49,439 nucleotides of DNA from Litorilinea aerophila (GTDB taxonomy: Bacteria; Chloroflexota; Anaerolineae; Caldilineales; Caldilineaceae): positions 1-49,439 of the forward strand of contig CAMDEX010000014.1 of assembly GCA_945897075.1 (NCBI GenBank), in the 5' to 3' direction. Positions 16,895 to 25,748 of this stretch are shown here, piece after piece (position 1 is the stretch's first letter; each line of letters begins with the position of its first letter). The notes below the pieces were generated by a model. That model saw only the letters and a list, made by a program, of their open reading frames with translations. It made no database searches and was not told the DNA's origin. A program made the translations under genes and the position numbers.

Positions 16895-17605
16895 ATGAAC
16901 ATTGACGCCCTTCTCTTCGATCTGGACGGAACTCTTGTGCAACACGGCCACGTATTGCTGCCCGCGCAGCTAGCCGAATGGGGACATCCGCGCAGCGAAG
17001 AGGCTGTGGACGCGGCTTTTGCCGTGCAGATTCACTGGTTCTATGACTATACAGCCCAGTTGATGGCTGCTGGCCGCGAAGACCCCCATCTTTTCCGCCG
17101 TTTCTACGAACGGGTGGCTATGCAACTGGAAATTGATGATCCCTCCGTGCCGATTTGGATGGACGCCTACTTTGCCACAAACCCCGTGCCGCCTCTCTAT
17201 GACGACGTTCTGCCGCTGCTGGCGCGATTGGAAGAAGCCGATCTGGCCCTGGGCATCATCACCCAGCGCGACCGCCAGGGCGCGCTCCATTTTCTGGCCG
17301 CGCACAACCTTACCCAACGCTTCCCGGTTCTGGTTGCGGGCGACGACGGCCACGGGCGCAAACCCGCCGCGGATCCCTTTCACGCCGCGCTGCAACGGCT
17401 GGGCGCAGCGGCAGAGTATGCCCTCTTTGTGGGCGACCGCATTGACGACGATTGCGGGGGGGCCAGGGCCGCGGGGGTGGCCCCCTTCCTGATTGACCGC
17501 AGTTGCCAGCATACAGACAAAGCAGCCAATGCCGATTTCGTCCATCTGCGCGCTTTGACCGATCTGCTGGCCTATCTGCCAAGCCAAAGGAATGGGCTTA
17601 ACTAA
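16895..17605 (+). CDS. HAD-superfamily hydrolase
   Basis: A 236-residue phosphatase-like protein. Motif I is DLDGT (D11 and D13 by position, in LLFDLDGTLV). Motif II is the IITQRD segment (about residue 115). Motif III is the Lys of the GHGRKP segment, and motif IV is VGDRIDDDCGGARAAG. A helical cap lies between motifs I and II, as in phosphoglycolate phosphatase-like members. The substrate cannot be told. It lies between trpC and trpF on the same strand but is not a known tryptophan enzyme. No good ribosome site precedes 16895. Confidence 0.8.
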   Translation: MNIDALLFDLDGTLVQHGHVLLPAQLAEWGHPRSEEAVDAAFAVQIHWFYDYTAQLMAAGREDPHLFRRFYERVAMQLEIDDPSVPIWMDAYFATNPVPPLYDDVLPLLARLEEADLALGIITQRDRQGALHFLAAHNLTQRFPVLVAGDDGHGRKPAADPFHAALQRLGAAAEYALFVGDRIDDDCGGARAAGVAPFLIDRSCQHTDKAANADFVHLRALTDLLAYLPSQRNGLN

Positions 17606-17614
17606 CTTCGAGAA

Positions 17615-17677
17615 CCTTCCGGGAAGCGGCCACAAAATCAAGGCGTAGAGAAGTTGACGTGGCCGCTTCCCGGAAGG
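17615..17677. repeat. CCTTCCGGGAAG inverted repeat, copy 2
   Basis: CCTTCCGGGAAGCGGCCAC (17615-17633) and its exact complement (17659-17677) flank a 25-nt loop. It starts 10 nt after the stop of the HAD gene and ends before the trpF ribosome site (AGAGGAG). Confidence 0.85.
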
Positions 17678-17698
17678 CAAACCAGAGGAGAAACGGGC

Positions 17699-18391
17699 AT
17701 GTCTGATGTGCGCGTTAAAATCTGCGGTATCACCAATTTGGAAGACGCCTGCATCGCCCTGCAGGCCGGGGCCGACTACTTGGGTTTTAATCTCTACCCC
17801 AAGTCGCCCCGTTATATCGCGCCGGACATAATCAAACAAATGATATTGGATATTGGGGATTGGGTATTGCAGCGAGACGCCCCAATCCCCAGTCCCCAAT
17901 CCCCAATCCCCAATACTCCCCGCTTCGTCGGCATCTTTGTCAACGAGACGGTCGAGAGGATCAGCGACATTCTCACCTTCACCGGGTTGGATTATGCCCA
18001 GTTGCACGGCGACGAGCCGCCCGGGTCTTTGCAGCGGCTGACGGGCAAAGCCTTCAAAGCTGTGCGCCCCGCCGACGCCGCAGACGCAAGCGAGGCGGCT
18101 ACCCGCTTTGCCCCCCTCGGCCTGGACGACGGCCCCCAACTGCTGATTGACGCCTACGACCCGGCGGAGTATGGCGGAACCGGCAAAAAGGCCGACTGGA
18201 ACAGTGCCGCTGTGTTGGCCCAGCGCTATCCGCGGCTGATGCTGGCGGGCGGCTTGACCCCCGCCAATGTCGCCCAGGCTATCCGCGCCGTGCGTCCCTG
18301 GGCCGTGGACGTGAGCAGCGGCGTGGAAACCAGCCCGGGACGCAAGGATCACGACGCGCTGCGCGCCTTCCTGCGCGCCGCGCGTGCGTAG
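17699..18391 (+). CDS. trpF: Phosphoribosylanthranilate isomerase with inserted repeat
   Basis: A 230-residue TIM-barrel isomerase. The catalytic Cys is in VKICGI (residue about 7). The second catalytic Asp lies in the AVDVSSGVE segment near the C-terminus, and the GGLTP phosphate loop is intact. The protein is about 20-25 residues longer than usual. The excess sits at about residues 51-73, between helix 2 (IIKQMI) and the FVGIFVN strand, and is encoded entirely by a palindromic word array that stays in frame. The start at 17699 follows AGAGGAG. Function is probably kept, since the insertion lies in a loop. Confidence 0.92.
   Translation: MSDVRVKICGITNLEDACIALQAGADYLGFNLYPKSPRYIAPDIIKQMILDIGDWVLQRDAPIPSPQSPIPNTPRFVGIFVNETVERISDILTFTGLDYAQLHGDEPPGSLQRLTGKAFKAVRPADAADASEAATRFAPLGLDDGPQLLIDAYDPAEYGGTGKKADWNSAAVLAQRYPRLMLAGGLTPANVAQAIRAVRPWAVDVSSGVETSPGRKDHDALRAFLRAARA
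17842..17922. repeat. In-frame palindromic word array inside trpF
   Basis: Left words ATATTGGATATTGGGGATTG and right words CCCCAATCCCCAGTCCCC, AATCCCCAATACTCCCC. The same GGGGATTG words fill spacers elsewhere in the window (9449-9552, 16707-16878). It encodes about 23 residues of a Pro/Ser/Gln-rich loop without breaking the frame. Confidence 0.85.
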
Positions 18392-18414
18392 GTGCGGTTT
18401 CCGACCGCACCTAC
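18388..18414. repeat. Short perfect hairpin at the trpF stop
   Basis: GTAGGTGCGGT and ACCGCACCTAC flank a 5-nt loop. The trpF stop codon lies in the left arm. A longer relative is at 18578-18645. It may serve as a transcript end although no T-run follows. Confidence 0.7.
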
Positions 18415-18438
18415 AAAGTACCGTACCTATACAGGGTA

Positions 18439-18558
18439 CCAGCGCAGGTTGAGTAGGCTGGGGCTTTTTCCAGCCGTATCGAAACCCAGCGGGTAGACCC
18501 GTTCGCTTGATTTCGATACGCCTCACAGACTCGGCTACTCAATCAGCGCTCACTGATC
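18439..18558 (-). repeat. GATTGAGTAG dispersed repeat, copy A
   Basis: Ends are CCAGCGCAGGTTGAGTAGG and CTACTCAATCAGCGCTCAC, which are imperfect inverted repeats. The inside holds CAGCCGTATCGAAA and TTTCGATACGCC, also inverted. Copies in the opposite orientation lie at 40641-40843 and 41711-41870. Confidence 0.75.
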
Positions 18559-18577
18559 TAACCCGCCTGTATAGTTC

Positions 18578-18645
18578 GTAGGTGCGGTTTGCAACCACAC
18601 ATTCTTGGGGTCTCCGCCAATTGTGCCGTTGCAAACCGCACCTGC
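18578..18645. repeat. GTAGGTGCGGTTT inverted repeat
   Basis: GTAGGTGCGGTTTGCAACC and CGTTGCAAACCGCACCTGC flank a 30-nt loop. With the repeats at 18388-18414 and 18439-18558 it fills the whole trpF to nucleoside hydrolase spacer. Confidence 0.75.
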
Positions 18646-18661
18646 AAAAAAGGAACCAACA

Positions 18662-19582
18662 ATGACCTTCCCGCCTCTCTCTGACGCCCAGCGCATCGCC
18701 CGTCTCGCCCCGCCCAGCGGCCGCGTGCGGATGGTGCTGGACACAGACACCTACAACGAAATTGACGACCAGTTTGCGCTGGTCTGGGCGCTGCTCTCGC
18801 CGGAAAAGCTGGCAATGGAGGCCATTTATGCCGCGCCCTTTCACAACGCGCGTTCCAACGGGCCGGGCGACGGGATGGAGCGCAGCTACGACGAAATCTA
18901 CCGGCTGCTGGACAGGCTGCCCGGTGTCTACAGCAGGCCGGTGTTGCGCGGCTCCACCGAATTTATGCAGGCCGCCGACCGCCCGGTGGCGAGCGAAGCC
19001 GCGGCTGATCTGGTGGAGCGGGCGATGGCCGCGCCGGACGACGATCCGCTGTATGTCGTTGCGATTGGCGCGCCCACAAACGTTTCCTCTGCCCTGCTGC
19101 TGGAACCCCGCATCGTCGAACGGATTGTGCTGGTCTGGCTGGGCGGCCACCCCACCTTCTGGCCTACGGCGCGGGAGTTCAACCTGCGCCAGGATTTGCA
19201 CGCCTCCCGCCTACTCTTTGACTGCGGCGCGCCCTTTGTGATGCTACCCTGCGCCACCGTTGCCTCCCATCTGCTGGCGACTGTGCCGGAGTTGGAGGCA
19301 TACGTGGCCGGGCGGGGCGCGATTGGCGATTTTCTGGTGGAGACTTTCAAAGGCTACAGCGACGATCACTTCGGCTGGTCAAAGGAGATTTGGGATTTGG
19401 CCCCCATCGCCTGGCTGCTCAACAGCGATTGGGCACCTTCGGTCTTGGAACACAGCCCGATCCTCACCGATCAGATGACGTGGAGCAGCGACCGCAGCCG
19501 CCACCTGATGCGCATCGCCACCGCTGTGCGGCGCAACCCAATCTTTGCCGACCTCTTCCGCAAATTGGCTGCCTTTGCCTAG
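18662..19582 (+). CDS. Inosine/uridine-preferring nucleoside hydrolase family protein
   Basis: A 306-residue nucleoside N-ribohydrolase-like enzyme that would split nucleosides into ribose and base. The Ca2+-binding N-terminal motif is DTDTYNEIDDQ (D27, D29, D35, D36), close to the family's DTDxGxDD but with extra residues. The VVAIGAPTNVSSALL strand and the ARE-FN-RQD segment are family features. The usual C-terminal His/Asp region is not clear to me, so the substrate is uncertain. The start follows AAAAAGGAACCAAC. It stands alone among repeats. Confidence 0.82.
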   Translation: MTFPPLSDAQRIARLAPPSGRVRMVLDTDTYNEIDDQFALVWALLSPEKLAMEAIYAAPFHNARSNGPGDGMERSYDEIYRLLDRLPGVYSRPVLRGSTEFMQAADRPVASEAAADLVERAMAAPDDDPLYVVAIGAPTNVSSALLLEPRIVERIVLVWLGGHPTFWPTAREFNLRQDLHASRLLFDCGAPFVMLPCATVASHLLATVPELEAYVAGRGAIGDFLVETFKGYSDDHFGWSKEIWDLAPIAWLLNSDWAPSVLEHSPILTDQMTWSSDRSRHLMRIATAVRRNPIFADLFRKLAAFA

Positions 19583-19628
19583 AGGCCATCCCGCGTGGGG
19601 CGGCAGAGCAGGCAGCCAAAAGGTGTAG

Positions 19629-19716
19629 ACAGGACTTACGCAGTTACCCCTGGGAACGCCAGCATCCTGCTGGCTGCCGCCAGGGATGGCGGTGTTCCTG
19701 GCTGCGTAAGTCCTGT
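19629..19716. mobile_element. MITE-like palindrome
   Basis: An 88-bp element with terminal inverted repeats ACAGGACTTACGCAG (19629-19643) and CTGCGTAAGTCCTGT (19702-19716). Its inside is also palindromic (CAGCATCCTGCTGGC). There is no room for a gene, so it would need a transposase acting in trans. Confidence 0.7.
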
Positions 19717-19790
19717 TATCCTTTTCCGCGAACATGCTAAACATGACCGCTTCCCTCTGGCGAATACTTTGTGACACTAATAGGCGTCGG

Positions 19791-21072
19791 GCAGAAATAA
19801 CCTATCCATTTGGTCGGGTACGTGGAGCAATTGTGTAGTTCCATTCGCCGTGAAAAGCATCTCGTTCGATCTGCACGTTCGCCAACTCGTCATCCGTGAT
19901 TATCCTGCCAGCGGCATAGGGAGCGGGGTCGAGTTCGGCCTGGATCACCAGCCCAGAGCCGGTGGTAGTATGGGCGATCAAGTTGACGATCACTTCGTGG
20001 CTGACCAATGGTCGGCCGCGCCAGTTTTGGGTGATGTGGGAAAACATCCGATGCTCAATCTTGTTCCATTTACTGGTGCCAGGCGGCAGGTGCGAAACCG
20101 AGATGTGCAGCCCGGTTTCGTCCGCCAAGCGTTGGAGTTCGACCGGCCACAAACGGCTGCGAACGCCATTGCTGCCCCCGCCATCCGCCACAACCAGCAA
20201 CTCGGTTGCGCCTGGATAGGTGGTCACCCCCATCTGTCGCCACCAGCGGCGCACTGTCTCGACGGCAAATTCGGCCGTATCATGGTCGCTGCCCACACTC
20301 ACCCAGCCAGCATTCGCAGTCACATCATAGACGCCATAGGGAATGGCTTTCCCAAGCTTCTTGTCGACAAAGTCGTGCATTCGCACCGCTTCAGGCTGGC
20401 CACTCGGCTGCCACTCACGACCGCCATTCTTGAAATTGCCGACCAACTCTTTTTTCTTCGTGTCCACCGAGATGACGGGCTGACCACGTGCTTGGAACCC
20501 CTTCGTTTGCGTGCTGATATGCTCAAACTGCTGATTCCGGTCCGGATGGGCCGAGCCTTCCCGCAGTTTCCGATTCGCCTGCAGGCTATAGTCCAGCGTT
20601 TGCAGCAGCCGAGCCACCGTTCGCTCACCGACTACATGTCCCATCGCCTGCAACTCCGTAGCCAGTTTGCTCGTACTCTTGCACGTCCAACGCAACGGCG
20701 ACTGCGGATCGCCGCGTGTCTGCGGAGCAACCAACGACTCCAAATCAGCCAGCAGTTGCGCATCCTGTTCTGTGATCAGCTTGCGTCCCCCGCCAGGACG
20801 TCGCACGCGTTGTGCAGGCGCTTCGCCACTCAGAAGCTGCTCTTGATGCTCGCTCAGTCCCGAACGAATCGTTCTGCGTGTCAGGCCCGTTGCCAACGAT
20901 ACTGTACTGATCCCACCGCGTCCCAACGCTTTGGCTTCGGCAGCCGCCCACACGCGTCGCATCCTTTCATCCATATACGGCTTGAGCGTTTCGTATTTCT
21001 GTTTGATGATCAGCTCTTGTTCCATGCGCCCATCATAACTCATTTATACGCAAATGGATAACTTATTTCTGC
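19791..21072 (-). mobile_element. ISAzo13-like insertion sequence, intact
   Basis: A 1,282-bp element. Left end GCAGAAATAACCTATCCATTTG (in part) and right end CAAATGGATAACTTATTTCTGC match as imperfect terminal inverted repeats of about 22 bp. It holds one transposase gene. It cut an IS1634-like transposase; the other half of that gene is not found on the left, and no clear target duplication is seen, so a deletion probably followed insertion. Confidence 0.75.
19802..21043 (-). CDS. ISAzo13-type transposase
   Basis: A 413-residue DDE transposase. The N-terminal helix-turn-helix region holds the MRRVWAAAEAKALGRGGIS segment that is typical of the ISAzo13 family. The catalytic acidic residues are visible in SVDTKKKELVGNF (first D), VVADGGGSNG (second D) and KWNKIEHRMFSHI (E). 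It is complete. The start at 21043 or the internal MEQ at 21025 are both possible; its stop lies inside the left terminal repeat. Confidence 0.85.
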   Translation of the reverse strand: MSYDGRMEQELIIKQKYETLKPYMDERMRRVWAAAEAKALGRGGISTVSLATGLTRRTIRSGLSEHQEQLLSGEAPAQRVRRPGGGRKLITEQDAQLLADLESLVAPQTRGDPQSPLRWTCKSTSKLATELQAMGHVVGERTVARLLQTLDYSLQANRKLREGSAHPDRNQQFEHISTQTKGFQARGQPVISVDTKKKELVGNFKNGGREWQPSGQPEAVRMHDFVDKKLGKAIPYGVYDVTANAGWVSVGSDHDTAEFAVETVRRWWRQMGVTTYPGATELLVVADGGGSNGVRSRLWPVELQRLADETGLHISVSHLPPGTSKWNKIEHRMFSHITQNWRGRPLVSHEVIVNLIAHTTTGSGLVIQAELDPAPYAAGRIITDDELANVQIERDAFHGEWNYTIAPRTRPNG

Positions 21073-21895
21073 GCGGTGCCTTAGGCAGTTTTTCCCACTT
21101 CTGTTCAGCCGCCAAAAGCGCTTGCAGCGTCTGACGGTGATGCTCTTGCAGCGTGACAGGGCCGATGTAGCTCAGACCCAGACGCAGCCAGGTCAATTGG
21201 TTCTCTTCCGTGGGCATCTTGCGGTCACCGATGAGGATGACTTCCTCTAAGGGCAGGAAGTTGGCCAGGCGGGCCTGTTCAGCGAAGGACGCAAACTGGG
21301 GAGCATAGGTTGTGCTGTCCGCCGTGCCACCATCCAATGTATCGAACCAGACCGGCAGCCCACCGTCGCCGCTGGCCAGGGCGAAGAGCTTGAGTTGCTG
21401 CAGCCACTCGCCCGCTGGGTTGTAGCCCACTTCCAGGTGTGGCACCCCTTCCACCTTTGCTTGGTCAGCAAACAGCCCGGCAAAGGTCATAGACATCGTG
21501 TCGGCGTGCAAACGGCGCAATTCCACCTGGTAGGCCTGGGTGGCAGAGGCCACCAGATCGCCCCAAATGTGGGCGCGCTGGTCGTAAATCGCATCCAACA
21601 TGCGCCCAGCCCGGTCGTCGTTCAGTTGCCCCGCCCGTTCGACCTCCGGATACAGGGCGGGAATGGCATAGCGTTCGGCCCAACCCGGCAGGTCGTATAA
21701 AGCCCCCGGATCGCTCAGTCGCGATTGGGTCACCACTTCGGCCACCAGTCCGTGATCCAAATCCGCCTGTTCCGCCACAGGGCAATGACGATTCACAATC
21801 TCGCGCAATCCCAGCCGCTGCAACACCGGCGTAGTCAACACCAAGGGACCAATCGTGCGCGTCTCGAATTCAACTTCTTGCAGTTCTATGCTCAT
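21073..21895 (-). pseudogene. IS1634-like transposase, N-terminal half
   Basis: About 274 residues of an IS1634-type transposase beginning MSIELQEVEF and the TIGPLVLTTPVLQRLGLREIV segment. The DDE core begins at ADTMSMTFAG and continues to the GDRKMPTEEN segment. The usual length is about 550 residues. The frame runs into the right end of the ISAzo13-like element, where it ends with foreign residues (NKLSICV). It is therefore inactive. Confidence 0.75.
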
Positions 21896-21999
21896 CGAAA
21901 CACCTCTCTGATAAAGGGTATGGAGGACTGATAAAGGGATGTGGACTCCATTTTACCCCGCTTCAAACCCTTTTCAAGAAGTGCGGAATACAAGTACTA

Positions 22000-22935
22000 T
22001 ATAGACTCCTGAATTGTCCACAGCAATACCGTTAGCCTAAGTTTTGTGCAATCAGATGCGATTCGATGAAAAACGGCCTCAAATTGAAAGATCTCTTGCA
22101 CCTTACCAACAGAACTCAGATCTTGTAAGTTTAGACCATTTCCTCATGTGAAATGGAAGGGTCAAGAGCGAGAACTTTGCTGCCAACTTCATTCGCTGGG
22201 CTTCCCACTGGTTAGCTGACCAGTCCCAACCAGCCCACAATGCTCTTGACGTAGGCAAATTGGGTGCCAAACGGCAGGTCCACATCTCGGCGCAAGTGAT
22301 CCGGAGTTCAGAAAGTCGATTATTAAGGTTCAGCAGGCAGAGCGTCTTCGCCAGCAAAGTGTTCCGGATACCATACGCCGGTCATTTACCGTAAAGCGGA
22401 CAGAAATCTTCAAGTTCTATGCCGTTTTTCATCGAATCGCATCTGATTGCACAACCGTTACGTTAGCTTCATCCCTAAAAGAAGAACCAAATTGGCGTGT
22501 CCAGAGTTCATTGCCGTCTACATCGTATTTGCGGATGTACGCATCGCTACTACCCAAATGGGTCTGACCAGACAAAGTGTCATACGTTTGCCCAACCACA
22601 TAGACTCCTGAACTATCCACCGTGACATCAAATGCGTAAGTGGCAACAGAACCGAATTGGCGAGACCAGAGTTGGTTGCCATTAACATCGTGTTTATAGA
22701 TGACAGCAACGGCCCTTATCGAATCGAAGTTATTAGTCCCCACTGTATAGAGGTCACCGTTGACAGCTACAGCCGAAGCCCGGTCATTTTCTGGTTGAAA
22801 AGTAATTGCGCCAAACTGGTGGAACCACTGAATATACGCGGATGGAGTCATGGCGTGGGCTGGAAGAGGCAGGCTGTTGAGAGCCAGGGCCAGCAACAAA
22901 ACCACGACGAGCAGAAGATTCATTGTCCGAGACAT
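22000..22935 (-). pseudogene. SBBP-propeller gene broken by an IS remnant
   Basis: The N-terminal part (22935 down to about 22461) has a strong ribosome site (CAGGAGGAATCC), a signal peptide MSRTMNLLLVVVLLLALAL, and three SBBP-type repeats like those of the intact gene at 23106-25553. The frame is cut in the middle of a DEANGIAVDNSG segment. The continuation reappears at about 22036-22000 as ANGIAVDNSGVYIV, then is lost near the IS1634 remnant. It is a disrupted paralogue of its neighbour. Confidence 0.8.
22037..22460. mobile_element. 424-bp IS remnant with 7-bp target duplication
   Basis: It is flanked by direct repeats CGTTAGC at 22030-22036 and 22461-22467. Near its ends is a perfect 34-bp inverted repeat (22044-22077 and 22421-22454, beginning TTGTGCAATCAGATGCG). 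Inside, on the plus strand at about 22152-22394, a frame reads like the C-terminal part of a transposase (ENFAANFIRWASHWLADQ, then LDVGKLGAKRQVHISAQVI). It is an internally deleted insertion sequence; I cannot name its family. Confidence 0.8.
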
Positions 22936-23105
22936 TGGATTCCTCCTGAACCGGCCTCTTTGCCGGGATATCGAACGGATTTGGATATGTCTAATCAAGT
23001 TACAGTTGGTTGTCGAGAACGTACGCGAGAAGAATATCCTTCCCTTTTTTATTCATCCGGGGATTCGATGAGAGCCTGTTTGCCTGTTATAGGCTCTTGG
23101 GTCGA

Positions 23106-25553
23106 TCAGTGGGCATTGATCACTGGCAGGTAAAGCGTGCCACCAGGGACGATATCTTTGGTAAGTTTCACCACAAAGGCGCTATTCTCCAACCAAATTG
23201 GGTCAGATTGAACATGGCCCGTATACCCGACCACATAGAGAGATGAACTGTCCGCGGCGATGTCGCGAGCGCTCAACCACCAAGCAGAGGCAAGTTGCTT
23301 GGTCCAGACTTCGCTGCCGTCCACATCATACTTGCGGAGATATGTAGCTGGGGTACCCGACGTACGGACAGTCACATAGACACCTGAGCCGTTCACGGTG
23401 ATGCCATGAGCTCGGTCAGTATCAGAAGGAATGCCGAACTCCCGGGTCCAGACTTCATTACCGTCTACGTCATACTTGCGGATATAAACATCATCATTTC
23501 CTGAACGAATCTGCAAAGGGATAGAACCCGACGAATTACCTACCACATAGATGCCTGAACTGTCCGCTGCAATGCCCCATGCATACTCGCTGAGACCAGC
23601 GCCAAACTGACGAGTCCAGAGTTCGTTGCCGTCGACATCATACTTGCGAATGTAGGCATCCTTATCGCCTGCATTGGTCTGGCCAGGGAGGGTGCCCTCA
23701 GTATACCCAACTACATAGACACCGGAGATGTCTGCAGTGATGCCCTGGGCGTAGTCAGCAGAAGAAGAGCCGAACTGGCGCGTCCAGATCACGTTGCCAT
23801 CCATATCGTACTTGCGGATATAGGCATCGGAATTTCCTATACTCGCCTCATCGGGGAGGGCACCCCCCGCAGTCCCCACCACATAGATGCCTGAGCTATG
23901 CACGATGATGTCATTAGCGTAGTCAGAAGAGGTAGAGCCAAACTGGCGGGTCCACACCGCGTTGCCGTCGCTATCATATTTCTGGAGGTAGATATCGGCT
24001 CCCCCTAGGCTAGTCTGACCAGGAAGGACGCCTTCTGTATACCCAGCTACATAGATACCTGAACTATCCGCAGCAATACCAAAAGCATAGTCATGTGAGC
24101 TAGAGCCAAATTGGCGAGTCCAGACTTCATTACCCTCCATATCTTGCTTACGGATATAGACATCGTTGCTTCCCGAATTGGTCTGACCAGGAAAAGAACC
24201 GATTGTATTTCCTGCGATGTAAATATCCCCATGAACAGCTAAAGCTTGAGCCGTGGTACTCTCTGAGCTAATTATCACTGCACCAAATTGGCGAGTCCAG
24301 ATTTCGTTACCACCGACATCGTATTTACGAACAAAGGCATTTATGCCCCCTGCACTGGTCTGACCGGGTAAGGTACCACCCGTATACCCAGCCATATAGA
24401 TACCTGAACTGTCCGCAGCAATACCAAGAGCAAATTCAGAAGAAGCAGAGCCGAACTGCCGGGTCCAGACTTCATTGCCGTCCACATCATACTTGCGGAT
24501 ATAAGCATCGGAGTTTCCTATACTAGTTTGACCGGGTAGAGTGCCTTGCGTTTCCCCAATCAAATAGATACCTGAACTGGCAGCGACGATGTTACGGACA
24601 TAATCATCCGAAGAAGAGCCGAACTGACGGGCCCAGATTTCGTTGCCAGCAACATCATACTTGCGGATGCTGACATCCCAACCCCCTGAACTGATCTGGC
24701 CAGGGAGAGTCCCGTAGATTGCGCCAGCCACATAAACGTCTGAATTGTTTACAGCAACAGAAGAATACGAGAAAGAACTGAACTGCTGGGTCCAGACTTC
24801 GTTGCCGTTGGTATCATACTTGCGGATATAGGCTCCTGCACTGGTTTGGCCGGGGAGAGCATGGCCTAGTACTACAAGCACATAAATACCCAAGTTGTCT
24901 ATGGCGACATCATTCGCTGAATCCCCCCCGGTAGAGCCAAATTGATGGGTCCAGATTTCGTTGCCATCAACATCGTACTTGCGGATGTAGGCATCTGATT
25001 CTCCTGCATTGCTCTGGCCAGGGAGAGTATCCCACACTTCCCCAACCACATAGATACCAGTGCTATCCACTGCGATACCACTGGCGCGGTCCATTGAAGA
25101 AGAGCCGAACTGTTGAGTCCAGGCTTCGTTACCGTCTGCATCATACTTCCTGATATAGGCATCTACACCGCCTAAACTTACCTGACCGGGCAAAGCGCCG
25201 TTAATGTTTCCAACCACATAGACCCCTGAACTGTCCATATCAATACTGAAAACTGCAGAAGCGCCAAACTGACGAGTCCAAACTTCATCACCTTCGACGT
25301 CATACTTACGGATGTATGCTCCTCCGGTGTTCTGTCCAGGGAAAGGAGATGAAGTCCCACCAATGTAGATATCCCCGTTGGCAGCCGCAGCATAGGCCAC
25401 AGTGTTTCCTGGCGTTGAACTCGTTCCACCAAACTGGCGAACCCATTGAATGGCAGGTGAGGGTGTCGTCACATCCGCGACAACGGGCAGGTTGCTGGCA
25501 GGCAACGCCGCCAACAAAAGCACAATGAGTAGTAGAGCCATTTTCCTAGACAT
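23106..25553 (-). CDS. Secreted SBBP-repeat beta-propeller protein
   Basis: An 815-residue exported protein. The signal peptide spans about 1-27 (LLLIVLLLAALPAS). About 14 repeats of roughly 53 residues follow, each with a DAYIRKYDVDGNEVWTRQFG-type core and an SSGIYVVGYT-type strand, the SBBP pattern. The C-terminus ends with YLPVINAH, similar to the short YLPL tails common on Chloroflexota secreted proteins. It starts at 25553 after a strong AAGGAGGAG. A probable surface or extracellular propeller for binding; no enzyme motif is seen. A broken paralogue lies next to it at 22000-22935. Confidence 0.85.
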   Translation of the reverse strand: MSRKMALLLIVLLLAALPASNLPVVADVTTPSPAIQWVRQFGGTSSTPGNTVAYAAAANGDIYIGGTSSPFPGQNTGGAYIRKYDVEGDEVWTRQFGASAVFSIDMDSSGVYVVGNINGALPGQVSLGGVDAYIRKYDADGNEAWTQQFGSSSMDRASGIAVDSTGIYVVGEVWDTLPGQSNAGESDAYIRKYDVDGNEIWTHQFGSTGGDSANDVAIDNLGIYVLVVLGHALPGQTSAGAYIRKYDTNGNEVWTQQFSSFSYSSVAVNNSDVYVAGAIYGTLPGQISSGGWDVSIRKYDVAGNEIWARQFGSSSDDYVRNIVAASSGIYLIGETQGTLPGQTSIGNSDAYIRKYDVDGNEVWTRQFGSASSEFALGIAADSSGIYMAGYTGGTLPGQTSAGGINAFVRKYDVGGNEIWTRQFGAVIISSESTTAQALAVHGDIYIAGNTIGSFPGQTNSGSNDVYIRKQDMEGNEVWTRQFGSSSHDYAFGIAADSSGIYVAGYTEGVLPGQTSLGGADIYLQKYDSDGNAVWTRQFGSTSSDYANDIIVHSSGIYVVGTAGGALPDEASIGNSDAYIRKYDMDGNVIWTRQFGSSSADYAQGITADISGVYVVGYTEGTLPGQTNAGDKDAYIRKYDVDGNELWTRQFGAGLSEYAWGIAADSSGIYVVGNSSGSIPLQIRSGNDDVYIRKYDVDGNEVWTREFGIPSDTDRAHGITVNGSGVYVTVRTSGTPATYLRKYDVDGSEVWTKQLASAWWLSARDIAADSSSLYVVGYTGHVQSDPIWLENSAFVVKLTKDIVPGGTLYLPVINAH

Positions 25554-25688
25554 TGGACTCCTCCTTCGCTAATCTCTTGGTCAACAACTGGATTGTGGCC
25601 GCATTTCTTCGTCACATGTATCTTTGGCTGTTGTGTCTATCGTCCTCAACTTGCTGCCCTCCGTCATAAAGCAATCTGTAGCGGTGGG

Positions 25689-25731
25689 GCGGAGCCAAGT
25701 ATCAAGGTAGTGTCTCGATACTTGGCTCCGC
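25689..25731. repeat. Perfect hairpin between two convergent-spaced minus genes
   Basis: GCGGAGCCAAGTATC (25689-25703) and its exact complement (25717-25731) flank a 13-nt loop. It lies 18 nt past the stop of the PD40 gene (minus strand) and upstream of the SBBP gene. It may end the PD40 transcript, though no T-run follows. Confidence 0.65.
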
Positions 25732-25748
25732 TCCTGCTATGCTATGTT

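Noticed and set aside
19850..21061. Plus-strand frame of about 400 codons in the IS
   Set aside because: Antisense to a complete ISAzo13-type transposase with its catalytic residues.
25689..25731. Hairpin as a firm intrinsic terminator
   Set aside because: Arms are perfect but no T-run follows on either strand, so it is listed only as a repeat.
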